A stretch of 60,854 bases of DNA from an uncultured Synechococcus sp. (GTDB lineage Bacteria > Cyanobacteriota > Cyanobacteriia > PCC-6307 > Cyanobiaceae): contig CALGVO010000182.1 in NCBI GenBank assembly GCA_937930135.1, positions 1 to 60,854 of the forward strand, in the 5' to 3' direction. The first letter of the stretch is position 1. Each line of letters opens with the position of its first letter. The translations under genes were made by a program, and so were the position numbers. A model generated the notes under the pieces. It saw nothing but the letters and a program-made list of their open reading frames with translations, searched no databases and was not told where the DNA came from. This document shows, one piece after another, positions 41,620 to 50,255 of this stretch.

Positions 41620-42453
41620 ATGCCCAAGCCGAAACGGCGCCTGGACCGTCTCGCCTGGCCGGAGGTGCGCACCGGCTTGCTTCGGGAGGGGGCCACGGTG
41701 GTCTGGCCCTTCGGTGCCTGCGAGCAGCATGGCCCCCAGTTGCCGCTGTCCACCGATGCCCTGTTCGCGGAGCGGATCCTCGAGGCGGTGCTGGAACGCC
41801 TGCCGGATGCGCTTCCGGTCTGGTCGTTGCCTGTGCAGGCGATCGGTTTCTCCCCGGAGCACCTCGGCTTCGCCGGCACCCTCTCCCTGTCGGCTGACCT
41901 GTTGATGCGTCTCGTGGAAGAGGTGGGGTGCCAGCTGGCCGATGCCGGTGTGCAACGCCTGGTCCTGCTCAATGCCCATGGTGGTCAGATCGCCCTGCTG
42001 CAGACGGCGGCTCGCAGCCTGCGGGCCAGCCGGCCGGCCCTGGCTGTGCTGCCTTGTTTCCTCTGGGCCGGTGTCGAAGGCATCGGGGATCTGATCCCCG
42101 CTCCGGAATTGCAGACCGGTCTCCATGCCGGCCTGGCAGAAACCAGTCTGATGCTGCAGTTGGCTCCGGATCTGGTCGGTCCGCAGCGCCCTGTGGATGG
42201 GGAGCATCAGCGCGTCGACGCTGCTGTGACGCCGCCGGCTGGCTGGAGCCTGGAGGGCGATGCTCCCTGGGCCTGGATGAGCCGCGATCTCAGTGACAGT
42301 GGGGTGATCGGTGACACACGAGGTGCCTCCAGGTCGCTGGGGGAAGCTCTGGAGGCAGCCCTGGTGGACCACTGGTGCGATCGCCTCGAACGGCTGCTGG
42401 CGAGTGACTGGCCACCCCGCCCTGAAGTCTCGGGCTCCGTCCCGAGGTGGTGA
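41620..42453 (+). CDS. Creatininase-family amidohydrolase
   Basis: Started at ATG 41620 (MPKPKRRLDRLAWPEVRTGL) the protein has 277 residues. The family metal site is visible: WPFGACEQHGPQLPLSTDALFAE (Glu, His and Asp ligands), then LNAHGGQIALLQ and HAGLAETSLML. Members include creatininase and the FAPy deformylase of riboflavin synthesis (ArfB), so the substrate here is open. It is divergent from the S1-homologue with 69 bp between starts and ends 74 bp before ado. Confidence 0.88.
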   Translation: MPKPKRRLDRLAWPEVRTGLLREGATVVWPFGACEQHGPQLPLSTDALFAERILEAVLERLPDALPVWSLPVQAIGFSPEHLGFAGTLSLSADLLMRLVEEVGCQLADAGVQRLVLLNAHGGQIALLQTAARSLRASRPALAVLPCFLWAGVEGIGDLIPAPELQTGLHAGLAETSLMLQLAPDLVGPQRPVDGEHQRVDAAVTPPAGWSLEGDAPWAWMSRDLSDSGVIGDTRGASRSLGEALEAALVDHWCDRLERLLASDWPPRPEVSGSVPRW

Positions 42454-42527
42454 TCTCACCACGCATCAGCAGTCCAACCGTGGATGTGCTGGTTACAGTC
42501 AGCTCCATTGCTAGTTCTGTGAGACCC

Positions 42528-43259
42528 ATGCCGACCCTTGAGACGTCTGAGGTCGCCGTTCTTGAAGATTCGATGGCTGCAGGCTCCCAGCTGCCTGATT
42601 TCACCAGCGAGGCTTACAAGGATGCCTACAGCCGCATCAATGCAATCGTGATCGAGGGTGAGCAGGAAGCGCACGACAACTACATTGCCCTCGGCACGCT
42701 GATCCCCGAGCAGAAGGATGAGCTGGCTCGTCTCGCCCGCATGGAGTTGAAGCATATGAAGGGATTCACCTCCTGCGGCCGCAATCTTGGTGTTGAAGCG
42801 GATCTCCCCTTTGCCAAGAAATTTTTCGCGCCTCTGCACGGGAACTTCCAGGCGGCTCTCCAGGAGGGCAAGGTGGTGACCTGCCTTTTGATTCAGGCGC
42901 TGCTGATCGAAGCGTTCGCCATTTCCGCTTATCACATCTACATCCCGGTGGCGGATCCCTTTGCTCGCAAGATCACTGAAGGCGTGGTGAAGGATGAGTA
43001 CACCCATCTCAATTACGGCCAGGAATGGCTGAAGGCCAACTTCGAGGCCAGCAAGGATGAGCTGATGGAGGCCAACAAGGCCAACCTCCCCCTGATCCGC
43101 TCCATGCTGGAGCAGGTGGCCGCCGACGCCGCCGTACTGCAGATGGAGAAGGAAGATCTGATCGAAGATTTCCTGATCGCTTACCAGGAGGCCCTCAGCG
43201 AGATCGGTTTCAGCTCCCGCGACATTGCCCGCATGGCCGCCGCCGCCCTCGCGGTCTGA
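42528..43259 (+). CDS. ado: Aldehyde-deformylating oxygenase (alkane synthesis)
   Basis: Ado converts fatty aldehydes to Cn-1 alkanes and formate with a di-iron centre. Started at ATG 42528 the protein has 243 residues. All six iron ligands fall at the positions numbered for the Prochlorococcus MIT9313 enzyme: Glu45, Glu73, His76, Glu128, Glu157 and His160 (for example RMELKH, LLIEAF, DEYTH). An in-frame ATG 81 bp upstream is not needed. It pairs with aar, the enzyme that makes its aldehyde substrate. Confidence 0.97.
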   Translation: MPTLETSEVAVLEDSMAAGSQLPDFTSEAYKDAYSRINAIVIEGEQEAHDNYIALGTLIPEQKDELARLARMELKHMKGFTSCGRNLGVEADLPFAKKFFAPLHGNFQAALQEGKVVTCLLIQALLIEAFAISAYHIYIPVADPFARKITEGVVKDEYTHLNYGQEWLKANFEASKDELMEANKANLPLIRSMLEQVAADAAVLQMEKEDLIEDFLIAYQEALSEIGFSSRDIARMAAAALAV

Positions 43260-43401
43260 TCCACTTCACCAGCTCCCACGTTGCCTGAACCGCTGCGTGC
43301 TCTGTCACGTAGTTTCGGATACATGCTTTGTGGGAGCATGGCCAACCGGTCCGCCGCTCGGTGAGGCCCTGGTTCCTTTCTCTTTTGACCGTCGGCGGGA
43401 C

Positions 43402-44442
43402 ATGTTTGGTCTGATCGGACACTCCACCAGCTTTGAAGCCGCCAGGCAGAAGGCTTCCGAGCTCGGGTTCGATCACATCGCCGATGGCGATCTTGATGTG
43501 TGGTGCAGTGCCCCGCCCCAGTTGGTGGAAACCTTTGATGTGACCAGCCCCACCGGCAGAACCATCACGGGGGCCTACATCGATTCCTGTTTCGTGCCGG
43601 AGATGCTCAGCCGCTTCAAGACGGCTCGGCGCAAGGTGTTGAACGCGATGGAACTGGCTCAGAAAAAGGGCATCCACATCACGGCTCTCGGCGGCTTCAC
43701 ATCGATCATTTTCGAGAACTTCAATTTGCTGCAGCATCAACATGTGCGCAGCACCACCCTGGAGTGGGAGCGCTTCACCACCGGCAACACCCACACGGCC
43801 TGGGTGATCAGCCGTCAGGTTGAGATCAATGCTCCCCGCTTGGGTATCGACCTTTCCAAGGCCCGCGTCGCTGTGGTGGGTGCCACGGGCGACATCGGCA
43901 GTGCAGTCTGTCGGTGGCTGTCTCAACGCACGGGCGTGGCAGAGCTGCTGCTTGTGGCGCGGCAGCCGCAGCCCCTGCTCGATCTGCAGAACGAGTTGGG
44001 TGGTGGTCGCATCCTTTCCCTCGACGAAGCCCTCCCCGAAGCCGATGTGGTCGTGTGGGTGGCGAGCATGCCCAGGATGCTGGAAATCGATGCCGCCAGC
44101 CTGCGTCAGCCCTGCCTGATGATCGACGGCGGTTATCCCAAGAATCTGGATGCCCGGATCGCCGGATCCGGCGTGCATGTGCTCAAGGGCGGCATCGTTG
44201 AATTCGGCAGTGATATCGGTTGGAACATGATGGAGCTGGCGGAAATGGAGAAGCCGCAGCGTCAGATGTTTGCCTGCTTTGCGGAGGCGATGTTGCTCGA
44301 ATTTGAATCGTGCCACACCAATTTCAGTTGGGGGAGAAACAACATCACCCTCGAGAAAATGGATTTCATTGGTGAGGCATCGCGTCGGCACGGCTTCTCC
44401 ACCCTCAACCTCAGCGCTCCTGTTCAGGTCGCCGCCGCCTGA
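43402..44442 (+). CDS. aar: Long-chain acyl-ACP reductase (alkane synthesis)
   Basis: Aar reduces acyl-ACP with NADPH to fatty aldehyde. Started at ATG 43402 (MFGLIGHSTSFEAARQKASE) the protein has 346 residues. The nucleotide-binding motif VAVVGATGDIGSAVCRWL lies near residue 155, and the conserved MFACFAEAMLLEFE segment holds a Cys near 292 that is the likely acyl-binding residue. It stands 142 bp after ado and 19 bp before accA, forming the ado-aar-accA arrangement known from marine cyanobacteria. Confidence 0.97.
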   Translation: MFGLIGHSTSFEAARQKASELGFDHIADGDLDVWCSAPPQLVETFDVTSPTGRTITGAYIDSCFVPEMLSRFKTARRKVLNAMELAQKKGIHITALGGFTSIIFENFNLLQHQHVRSTTLEWERFTTGNTHTAWVISRQVEINAPRLGIDLSKARVAVVGATGDIGSAVCRWLSQRTGVAELLLVARQPQPLLDLQNELGGGRILSLDEALPEADVVVWVASMPRMLEIDAASLRQPCLMIDGGYPKNLDARIAGSGVHVLKGGIVEFGSDIGWNMMELAEMEKPQRQMFACFAEAMLLEFESCHTNFSWGRNNITLEKMDFIGEASRRHGFSTLNLSAPVQVAAA

Positions 44443-44461
44443 AGTCCTTTCCCCCACTGCC

Positions 44462-45454
44462 ATGGCCCGTCGTCCCTTGCTCGAATTCGAGAAGCCCCTG
44501 GTGGAACTGGAGCAGCAGATCGAACAGATCCGCCAGCTTGCCCGGGATTCTGAGGTGGATGTGAGCCAGCAGCTGCTCCAGCTCGAAACCCTGGCGGCGC
44601 GACGTCGTGAGGAGATCTTCTCCAATCTGACCCCTGCACAGAAAATCCAGGTGGCCCGCCATCCCCACCGGCCAAGCACTCTGGATTTCATCCAGATGTT
44701 CTGTGACGACTGGGTTGAGCTCCATGGCGACCGTCGCGGCAGCGATGACCAGGCCCTGATTGGCGGCCTGGGTCGGATTGGAGAGCGTTCGGTGCTTCTG
44801 CTCGGCCATCAGAAGGGACGCGACACCAAAGAAAATGTGGCTCGTAATTTCGGTATGGCCACGCCGGGCGGTTACCGCAAGGCGTTGCGCCTGATGGATC
44901 ACGCCGATCGGTTCGGATTGCCGATCCTCAGCTTCATCGATACGCCCGGTGCCTATGCCGGCCTGTTGGCCGAAGAGCAGGGGCAAGGAGAGGCGATTGC
45001 GGTGAATCTGCGTGAGATGTTCCGTCTGCGGGTGCCAATCATCGCCACGGTGATCGGGGAAGGTGGATCCGGCGGAGCGCTCGGCATCGGTGTTGCTGAT
45101 CGCTTGCTGATGTTTGAACACAGCGTTTACACGGTGGCCAGCCCCGAGGCCTGTGCCTCCATCCTCTGGCGCGATGCCGGCAAAGCGCCGGAGGCAGCTG
45201 CGGCGCTGCGCATCACCGGCCCCGATCTCTGCACGCTGGGGGTGGTGGATGAGGTGCTTCCGGAACCTGCTGGTGGGAACAATTGGGCTCCGCTTCAGGC
45301 CGGTGAGGTGCTGAAGGAGGCGATCGAGCGCCATCTGGGCGAACTCGATGGGCTCTCAGTCGACGCGTTGCGCGAGCAGCGCTACCGCAAGTTCAGAGCG
45401 ATGGGGCGGGTTCTCTCCACAGGGGCTGCGTCGGAGAACGATCACGCTGTCTAA
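44462..45454 (+). CDS. accA: Acetyl-CoA carboxylase carboxyltransferase subunit alpha
   Basis: AccA carboxylates acetyl-CoA together with AccD to start fatty acid synthesis. Started at ATG 44462 (MARRPLLEFEKPLVELEQQI) the 330-residue protein has the N-terminal helix bundle, then PGGYRKALRLMDHADRFGLPI, FIDTPGAYAGLLAEEQGQGEAIA and IGEGGSGGALGIGVADRLLM, all characteristic. Downstream of aar, it may raise precursor supply for alkane synthesis. Confidence 0.97.
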   Translation: MARRPLLEFEKPLVELEQQIEQIRQLARDSEVDVSQQLLQLETLAARRREEIFSNLTPAQKIQVARHPHRPSTLDFIQMFCDDWVELHGDRRGSDDQALIGGLGRIGERSVLLLGHQKGRDTKENVARNFGMATPGGYRKALRLMDHADRFGLPILSFIDTPGAYAGLLAEEQGQGEAIAVNLREMFRLRVPIIATVIGEGGSGGALGIGVADRLLMFEHSVYTVASPEACASILWRDAGKAPEAAAALRITGPDLCTLGVVDEVLPEPAGGNNWAPLQAGEVLKEAIERHLGELDGLSVDALREQRYRKFRAMGRVLSTGAASENDHAV

Positions 45455-45478
45455 GGTGTCGGGGCTTGCTACGGCATC

Positions 45479-46186
45479 TTGCCCTCTGTTCTGATCACCG
45501 GAGCGTCTCGAGGCATCGGTCACGCCGCCGCGCGACAGTTCGCTCAAGCGGGCTGGGATCTTCTTCTCGTCTCCCGCAGTGAAGCGGCCCTCCAATCCCT
45601 TGCCAGCGAGTTGTCTGCATCCGGGCGGAGCGTTCGCTATCGGGCGATTGATCTGGCCGATCCCGAGGCCATCGCCGAGGGTGTCGCCGCCCTCTTGAGT
45701 GAGGGGCTGCGCCCCTCCGTGCTGATCAACAATGCCGGTGCCGCCTGGACCGGTGATCTGCTCGCGATGCCTCTCGAACGCTGGCAGTGGTTGCTCCAGC
45801 TCAACCTCACCAGCGTCTTCCAGATGTGCGCAGCGGTGGTGCCCGTGATGCGCCCCTCCGGAGGCTTGGTGATCAATGTGAGCAGCCATGCCGCCCGCCA
45901 TGCCTTTCCCGGCTGGGGTGCGTACTGCACCACCAAGGCTGCACTGGCTAGCTTCACTCGATGTCTGGCGGAGGAGGAGCGCCCGCATGGAATTCGGGCC
46001 TGCACGCTCACACTCGGTGCTGTCGATTCCCCCCTCTGGGACTCCTCCACGGTGCAGAGCGATTTCGACCGCCGTGCCATGCTTCCTCTCGAACAGGCGG
46101 CGGCAGCCCTTCTTCACCTCGCCCAGCAACCCGCCACGCAGGTGATCGAGGATCTCACTCTGATGCCAGCGACTGGCGCTTTCTGA
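45479..46186 (+). CDS. Short-chain dehydrogenase/reductase
   Basis: The 235-residue SDR starts at TTG 45479 (MPSVLITGASRGIGHAAARQ). The cofactor motif is GASRGIGHA, NNAG follows near residue 82, and the catalytic Ser-Tyr-Lys set is in VSSHAARHAFPGWGAYCTTKA (Ser, Tyr-Cys-Thr-Thr-Lys). The substrate is not evident. It follows accA by 24 bp and precedes folE, so a link to fatty acid or pterin metabolism is possible by position only. Confidence 0.9.
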   Translation: MPSVLITGASRGIGHAAARQFAQAGWDLLLVSRSEAALQSLASELSASGRSVRYRAIDLADPEAIAEGVAALLSEGLRPSVLINNAGAAWTGDLLAMPLERWQWLLQLNLTSVFQMCAAVVPVMRPSGGLVINVSSHAARHAFPGWGAYCTTKAALASFTRCLAEEERPHGIRACTLTLGAVDSPLWDSSTVQSDFDRRAMLPLEQAAAALLHLAQQPATQVIEDLTLMPATGAF

Positions 46187-46198
46187 TAAACGGCTTTC

Positions 46199-46945
46199 AT
46201 GACTTCCACGCTTCCTGCTTCAGCCAACGGCCTCAGCCGTGAGACAGCTCCCTTGCTGTCGCAGTCGATTTCTGAGCGCATTCGTGCCCGACTCAGATCT
46301 GCCGGCGTTACGTTTTTGGCTAACGACAACATTGCCGATCACATTCTCGATGGAGAACTCGAAGGGCTTGAGCGGGAAGTGGCGGACCGAGTCCGCGACC
46401 TGCTTCGTGCTCTGGTGATTGATATCGAGAATGATCACAACACAGAGGAAACTGCAGAGCGCGTGGCTCGCATGTATCTGCACGAGGTGTTCAAAGGTCG
46501 CTATCACCAGCAGCCGAAGATCGCCAGTTTCCCAAATGTGAAACAGCTCGATGAGATTTATACGGTTGGACCGATCACGGTGCGCTCCGCCTGTTCTCAC
46601 CATCTGGTGCCGATCATGGGCAACTGTTGGATTGGGATCAAGCCAGGTAGTCGGGTGATCGGACTCTCCAAGTTCACGCGTGTGGCCGACTGGGTGTTTT
46701 CACGCCCGCACATTCAGGAAGAAGCGGTGATGATCCTTGCGGATGAGATCGAGCGACTCTGCGAACCCCAGGGGCTTGGAATCATCGTGAAAGCCCAGCA
46801 CTACTGCATGAAGTGGCGGGGTGTGCGTGAACCGCAAACCAGCATGGTCAATTCGGTGGTGCGCGGCGATTTCCGCCACGATCCAAGCCTGAAGCAGGAA
46901 TTCTTTGAACTCGTTCGTCAGCAGGAAGCACTTCTGAGCACCTGA
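46199..46945 (+). CDS. folE: GTP cyclohydrolase I
   Basis: FolE converts GTP to dihydroneopterin triphosphate, starting folate synthesis. The 248-residue protein has the zinc-binding Cys/His set in VRSACSHHLVPIMGNCWIG and AQHYCMKWRGV, plus VIGLSKFTRVADWVFSRPHIQEE, the active-site strand. An N-terminal extension of about 55 residues precedes the core. It follows the SDR by 12 bp. Confidence 0.95.
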   Translation: MTSTLPASANGLSRETAPLLSQSISERIRARLRSAGVTFLANDNIADHILDGELEGLEREVADRVRDLLRALVIDIENDHNTEETAERVARMYLHEVFKGRYHQQPKIASFPNVKQLDEIYTVGPITVRSACSHHLVPIMGNCWIGIKPGSRVIGLSKFTRVADWVFSRPHIQEEAVMILADEIERLCEPQGLGIIVKAQHYCMKWRGVREPQTSMVNSVVRGDFRHDPSLKQEFFELVRQQEALLST

Positions 46946-46950
46946 GTTCT

Positions 46951-47463
46951 TCAGATCGCCGGTACCGGTCCAATGGCGTTGCTTTGCAGGCGTCGGACCG
47001 TTCCGTCGTCGGTTTGGACGGTGAGCACCGCCATCACTGATCTTCCCGCATCATCAGGACCGATGCGGTAGGTGCTTTCACTGATGTCATCCACCAGGAT
47101 CCAGGAGCCATCGCCCTGGCGCCGGTACCAGTGAATGTGCACTTCCTGCAGGTTGTCCCCCTGAAGCATCAGCTGGGCGCGGATCAACGCTCCCTGCCTG
47201 GCTTCCCCCACCAGTTCGAAACGCTTCAGGTTTCGGATCGTCTGCTCGATCGCTCCTTCCTCCTGTTGATCCTGGCTAATTTCCCCATCAAGGATCTGAA
47301 TCTGCTGCTGCGGGCTTGTCGTGAGGCCCGGTATGCATTGGAGACTGCCGTTCACCAGGCGGCATCCGGCCAACATGCCCTGGCTGCGGCCCGCACTCGC
47401 CTGGGTCACCAGCAGCAGGGACGCCACACCGAGGGTGGCGAGGCGAATCGGGGCAGAACCCAT
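46951..47463 (-). CDS. Exported protein of unknown function
   Basis: The 170-residue protein has a signal peptide (about 1-25, RLATLGVASLLLVTQASAG) and a soluble domain that contains two Cys near residues 34 and 43 (GCRLVNGSLQCIPGL). A hydrophilic stretch and a beta-rich C-terminal half (HIHWYRRQGDGSWILVDDIS, VMAVLTVQTDDGTVRR) follow. This suggests a periplasmic beta-sandwich. I do not recognise the family. It is convergent with folE. Confidence 0.75.
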   Translation of the reverse strand: MGSAPIRLATLGVASLLLVTQASAGRSQGMLAGCRLVNGSLQCIPGLTTSPQQQIQILDGEISQDQQEEGAIEQTIRNLKRFELVGEARQGALIRAQLMLQGDNLQEVHIHWYRRQGDGSWILVDDISESTYRIGPDDAGRSVMAVLTVQTDDGTVRRLQSNAIGPVPAI

Positions 47464-47489
47464 CCGAATGCTGAATCGAAGCGATCAAC

Positions 47490-48164
47490 CTATCCCGCTC
47501 CAGGGCGGATGGCATCGATCAGTTCCTTGACCCGTTGCAGGTCTTTCACCCCGGGCGCCGTTTCCAGGCGACTGGAGGCATCGAGGCCATGCGGTTGCAC
47601 CCGCTGGCGCAGTTCCGGCACCCATTCGGCGCTGATGCCGCCGGCCAGCCACCACGGCATGCCACTTGGCAGGCGGTCCTGAAGGCTGTCGAGCCAGTGG
47701 AGATCGAGGCGATGGCCGGTGCCCCCCAATTGCTCGGGGCTCCAGGCATCCAGCAGCAAACCATCCACGGCCTCGGCGTAGCGGATCAGCTGATCCAGAT
47801 CGGCTGGTTGCCGGATGCGCAGCGCTTTCCACCACTGCAGCGTCGGGTGGTGTCGCCTCAGCCGGAGGCAGCGCTCCGGGGTCTCCGATCCGTGCAGCTG
47901 CACCACCGTCGGGCGGCCTGGGCCGCTCAGCCCGGCCGCGATGGCCTCATCCTCGAGATCCGCCACCACCCACACCCGCAGCACTGCGGGGTGGTGGCGC
48001 TGCAGAGTCGAGAACAGCTCGCGACGTTCCCTCTCTGGAAGATGGCGTGGGGAGCCAGGAACGCCGATCACACCGATGGCATCAACACCGAGGGCGGCGA
48101 TCGCCATGGCCTGGGCCGGATCCGTCAGTCCGCAGATCTTGAGGGCGAAGGGCGATCGGGACAT
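47490..48164 (-). CDS. trpF: Phosphoribosylanthranilate isomerase
   Basis: TrpF catalyses the third step of tryptophan synthesis, an Amadori rearrangement. The 224-residue TIM-barrel protein opens with FALKICGLTDPAQAM, the catalytic-Cys KICGLT motif. VQLHGSETPERC, LLDAWSPEQLGGTG and the phosphate-binding WWLAGGISAEW, followed by DASSRLET, complete the pattern. It starts 64 bp from the divergent site-2 protease gene. Confidence 0.96.
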   Translation of the reverse strand: MSRSPFALKICGLTDPAQAMAIAALGVDAIGVIGVPGSPRHLPERERRELFSTLQRHHPAVLRVWVVADLEDEAIAAGLSGPGRPTVVQLHGSETPERCLRLRRHHPTLQWWKALRIRQPADLDQLIRYAEAVDGLLLDAWSPEQLGGTGHRLDLHWLDSLQDRLPSGMPWWLAGGISAEWVPELRQRVQPHGLDASSRLETAPGVKDLQRVKELIDAIRPGAG

Positions 48165-48228
48165 CGGAGGAACTGTTTCTAGGATGAAGTCATTCCGGGA
48201 TACTGCACAGCCCGGTGGAGGTTGACGC

Positions 48229-49518
48229 GTGGGTCAGGGCTGGGAGTTGATGCGGATCAGGGGCATTCCCCTGCGGGTGCATCCCAGTTGGTTCGTGATT
48301 CTGATGCTGGCCACGCTCGCGTTCCAGAATCAGGTCTCCTTGCTGCCCGCCGCTCAGGCGAGCGGTCCCTGGCTCAGCTGGTTGCTGGGGTTGTTCACGG
48401 CCCTGCTTCTGTTCGCGTCCGTGTTGCTGCACGAACTGGGCCATTCCCTCGTGGCGCTGCAGGAAGGGGTGAAGGTGCGCAGCATCACCCTGTTTCTACT
48501 TGGTGGTGTCGCCAGCGTGGAACGGGAGTGCCCCACGCCGATGGGGGCCCTGCGGGTGGCTGCCGCTGGTCCGTTGGTCAGCCTTGTGCTGGCTGGGCTG
48601 TTCCTTTCGTCCGTGCATCAGGCCAGTCACTTCAGCCCCCTGCTCGGCAACCTTGTGGGCCAGTTGGGAGCGCTCAATCTGGTGCTCGCCCTGTTCAATC
48701 TTCTGCCCGGACTCCCCCTGGATGGGGGTTTGATCCTCAAAGCTCTGGTGTGGCAATGGACCGGGAGCCAGCGCAAGGGAATCCAGGTGGCCACCGCCAC
48801 GGGCCGTTGTCTGTCTCTGTTTGCGATTGTGCTCGGAGCCTGGATGTTTCTGCGTGGAGGTGGCATTGGCGCCCTCTGGCTCGTGATGCTGGGCTGGTTC
48901 GGTCTCGGCGCCTCCCGGAGTCAGAGCCAGATCCTGGCGCTGCAGCAGGTGCTGCGCCGCGTCACCGTGGCCGAGGCGGCCAGCCGTCGGTTTCGGGTGC
49001 TCGAAGCTGATCAGCCCCTGCGCCGCCTGTCCCAGCTGCGGCTGGCCGGTGCGGATGACAGCGACGGAGCCGATCCACTTGGCGACTGGGTGCTGGTGAC
49101 ACGCGACGGTCGTTGGCTGGGTTATGTCACCGACGCGCCCCTCAGGGACCTGCCTGTGCAGCAATGGGACCGCCAGCGCCTGGCGGATCACCTCCAGCCC
49201 TTGACCGAGCTTCCCTCCATTGCTGAAACGGCACCGCTCTGGCAGGCGGTTCCGGCGCTGGAATCCAGTCCGCAGGGCCGCCTCTTGGTGATCAACCGGG
49301 CAGGGCTGCCCGGTGGCACCCTCGATCGCAGTGATCTGGGAGAGGCCGTGCTCAAGGCCATGGCCTTGCGATTGCCACCACCGCTGCTGCAGGCGGCCCG
49401 GCGACAGAACACCTATCCCTTCGGGCTTCCCCTGGTTCAGGCGGTGGAGGCGATGCGCGCTTCGGGGCTGCTCGACGACGACGGCACCGTTCAGGTGGGC
49501 CGAGTCTCCAGTCGGTAA
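48229..49518 (+). CDS. Site-2 protease family (M50) intramembrane metalloprotease with CBS-like tail
   Basis: The 429-residue protein starts at GTG 48229. The metal site HELGH is at His68-Glu69-His72 in the helix VLLHELGHSLVALQEG, and the second motif LPLDGGLILKAL holds Asp165. Several membrane helices follow, and the last about 200 residues form a soluble CBS-domain-like region (VTVAEAASRRFRVLEADQPLRR). This layout matches the archaeal and cyanobacterial S2P branch rather than RseP. Its role is likely regulated proteolysis; the substrate is unknown. It overlaps the convergent next gene by 28 bp. Confidence 0.88.
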   Translation: MGQGWELMRIRGIPLRVHPSWFVILMLATLAFQNQVSLLPAAQASGPWLSWLLGLFTALLLFASVLLHELGHSLVALQEGVKVRSITLFLLGGVASVERECPTPMGALRVAAAGPLVSLVLAGLFLSSVHQASHFSPLLGNLVGQLGALNLVLALFNLLPGLPLDGGLILKALVWQWTGSQRKGIQVATATGRCLSLFAIVLGAWMFLRGGGIGALWLVMLGWFGLGASRSQSQILALQQVLRRVTVAEAASRRFRVLEADQPLRRLSQLRLAGADDSDGADPLGDWVLVTRDGRWLGYVTDAPLRDLPVQQWDRQRLADHLQPLTELPSIAETAPLWQAVPALESSPQGRLLVINRAGLPGGTLDRSDLGEAVLKAMALRLPPPLLQAARRQNTYPFGLPLVQAVEAMRASGLLDDDGTVQVGRVSSR

Positions 49519-50255
49519 GGGGTCAGCTCCTCCTGCTCCAGCGTCAGGGTCTTGTCGATCCAGCGAAGAGGATCCCAGCGTTCTTCCAGGCTCGTTTGCA
49601 GGGCCATGATCAGGTGCTTGCGGCTCAGCCCTGGCAGCGGGGCCGGTGCTGGACCGCCGAACAGTTCCGTCCACAGTTGCGGCGGTGGTTCGATCAGGAT
49701 TTCACCATGCTGGAGCAGATGGCCGTGGCGCCAGTACTGGGCGCTGCCGATGCGCTTCTGCCCCAGCGTGTCCACCAGATCCGCCGGGCTGGCCGTGGCG
49801 AAACAATCGCTGGCTCCGGCCTCTGCCGCTTGCTCGCCGCACCGGAGCGGGTAACCGAGTCGGCGGAAGCCGTCCATCAGCCAGGCGGCAGTCTGGCCGT
49901 AGGCCTGGCGTCGGCGACGAGGCGCCTGGGGCCAGATTAGGGCGTAGGTGAGCCCGCCGGCATGGAGCACCGCGCCACCGCCACTGGGGCGTCGCACCAG
50001 GGACACGGAGCCGGCGGCGGCCATCGCGTGCCAGTGCTCCGGCAGGCGGCCCTGGTGACGTCCCAGCGACAGCCAGGGGCCGCGCCAGCCGTAGAAGCGC
50101 AGCACGGGGCCGCTTTCCGCCTGCTGCAGGCTGCGCTCCAGCAACCACCGATCCAGGGCCATCTGCTCGGGCCCTTCCAACTCCAGGAATGGCAGTCGCC
50201 AGCCTTCCCCGGGGTGGCTGGAGCGGCAGGATGCGGACGTCGTCTTGGCATGCAT
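49491..50255 (-). CDS. Lipoate-protein ligase A family acyltransferase
   Basis: The 254-residue protein belongs to the LplA/LipM/BPL fold. RRPSGGGAVLHAGGLTYALI is the cofactor loop and GQKRIGSAQYWRHGHLLQHGEI contains the conserved Lys that activates lipoyl or octanoyl groups. It may attach lipoate or octanoate to the glycine cleavage or pyruvate dehydrogenase proteins. Its ATG at 50255 shares the CATG of the divergent neighbour. A downstream in-frame start would lose the family strand WRLPFLELEGPEQMA. Confidence 0.82.
   Translation of the reverse strand: MHAKTTSASCRSSHPGEGWRLPFLELEGPEQMALDRWLLERSLQQAESGPVLRFYGWRGPWLSLGRHQGRLPEHWHAMAAAGSVSLVRRPSGGGAVLHAGGLTYALIWPQAPRRRRQAYGQTAAWLMDGFRRLGYPLRCGEQAAEAGASDCFATASPADLVDTLGQKRIGSAQYWRHGHLLQHGEILIEPPPQLWTELFGGPAPAPLPGLSRKHLIMALQTSLEERWDPLRWIDKTLTLEQEELTPYRLETRPT

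Noticed and set aside
41551..42462. Extension of the S1-homologue frame upstream to 42462
   Set aside because: The extra sequence is antisense to the well-supported creatininase gene and resembles no S1 protein; ATG 41550 gives a sensible start.
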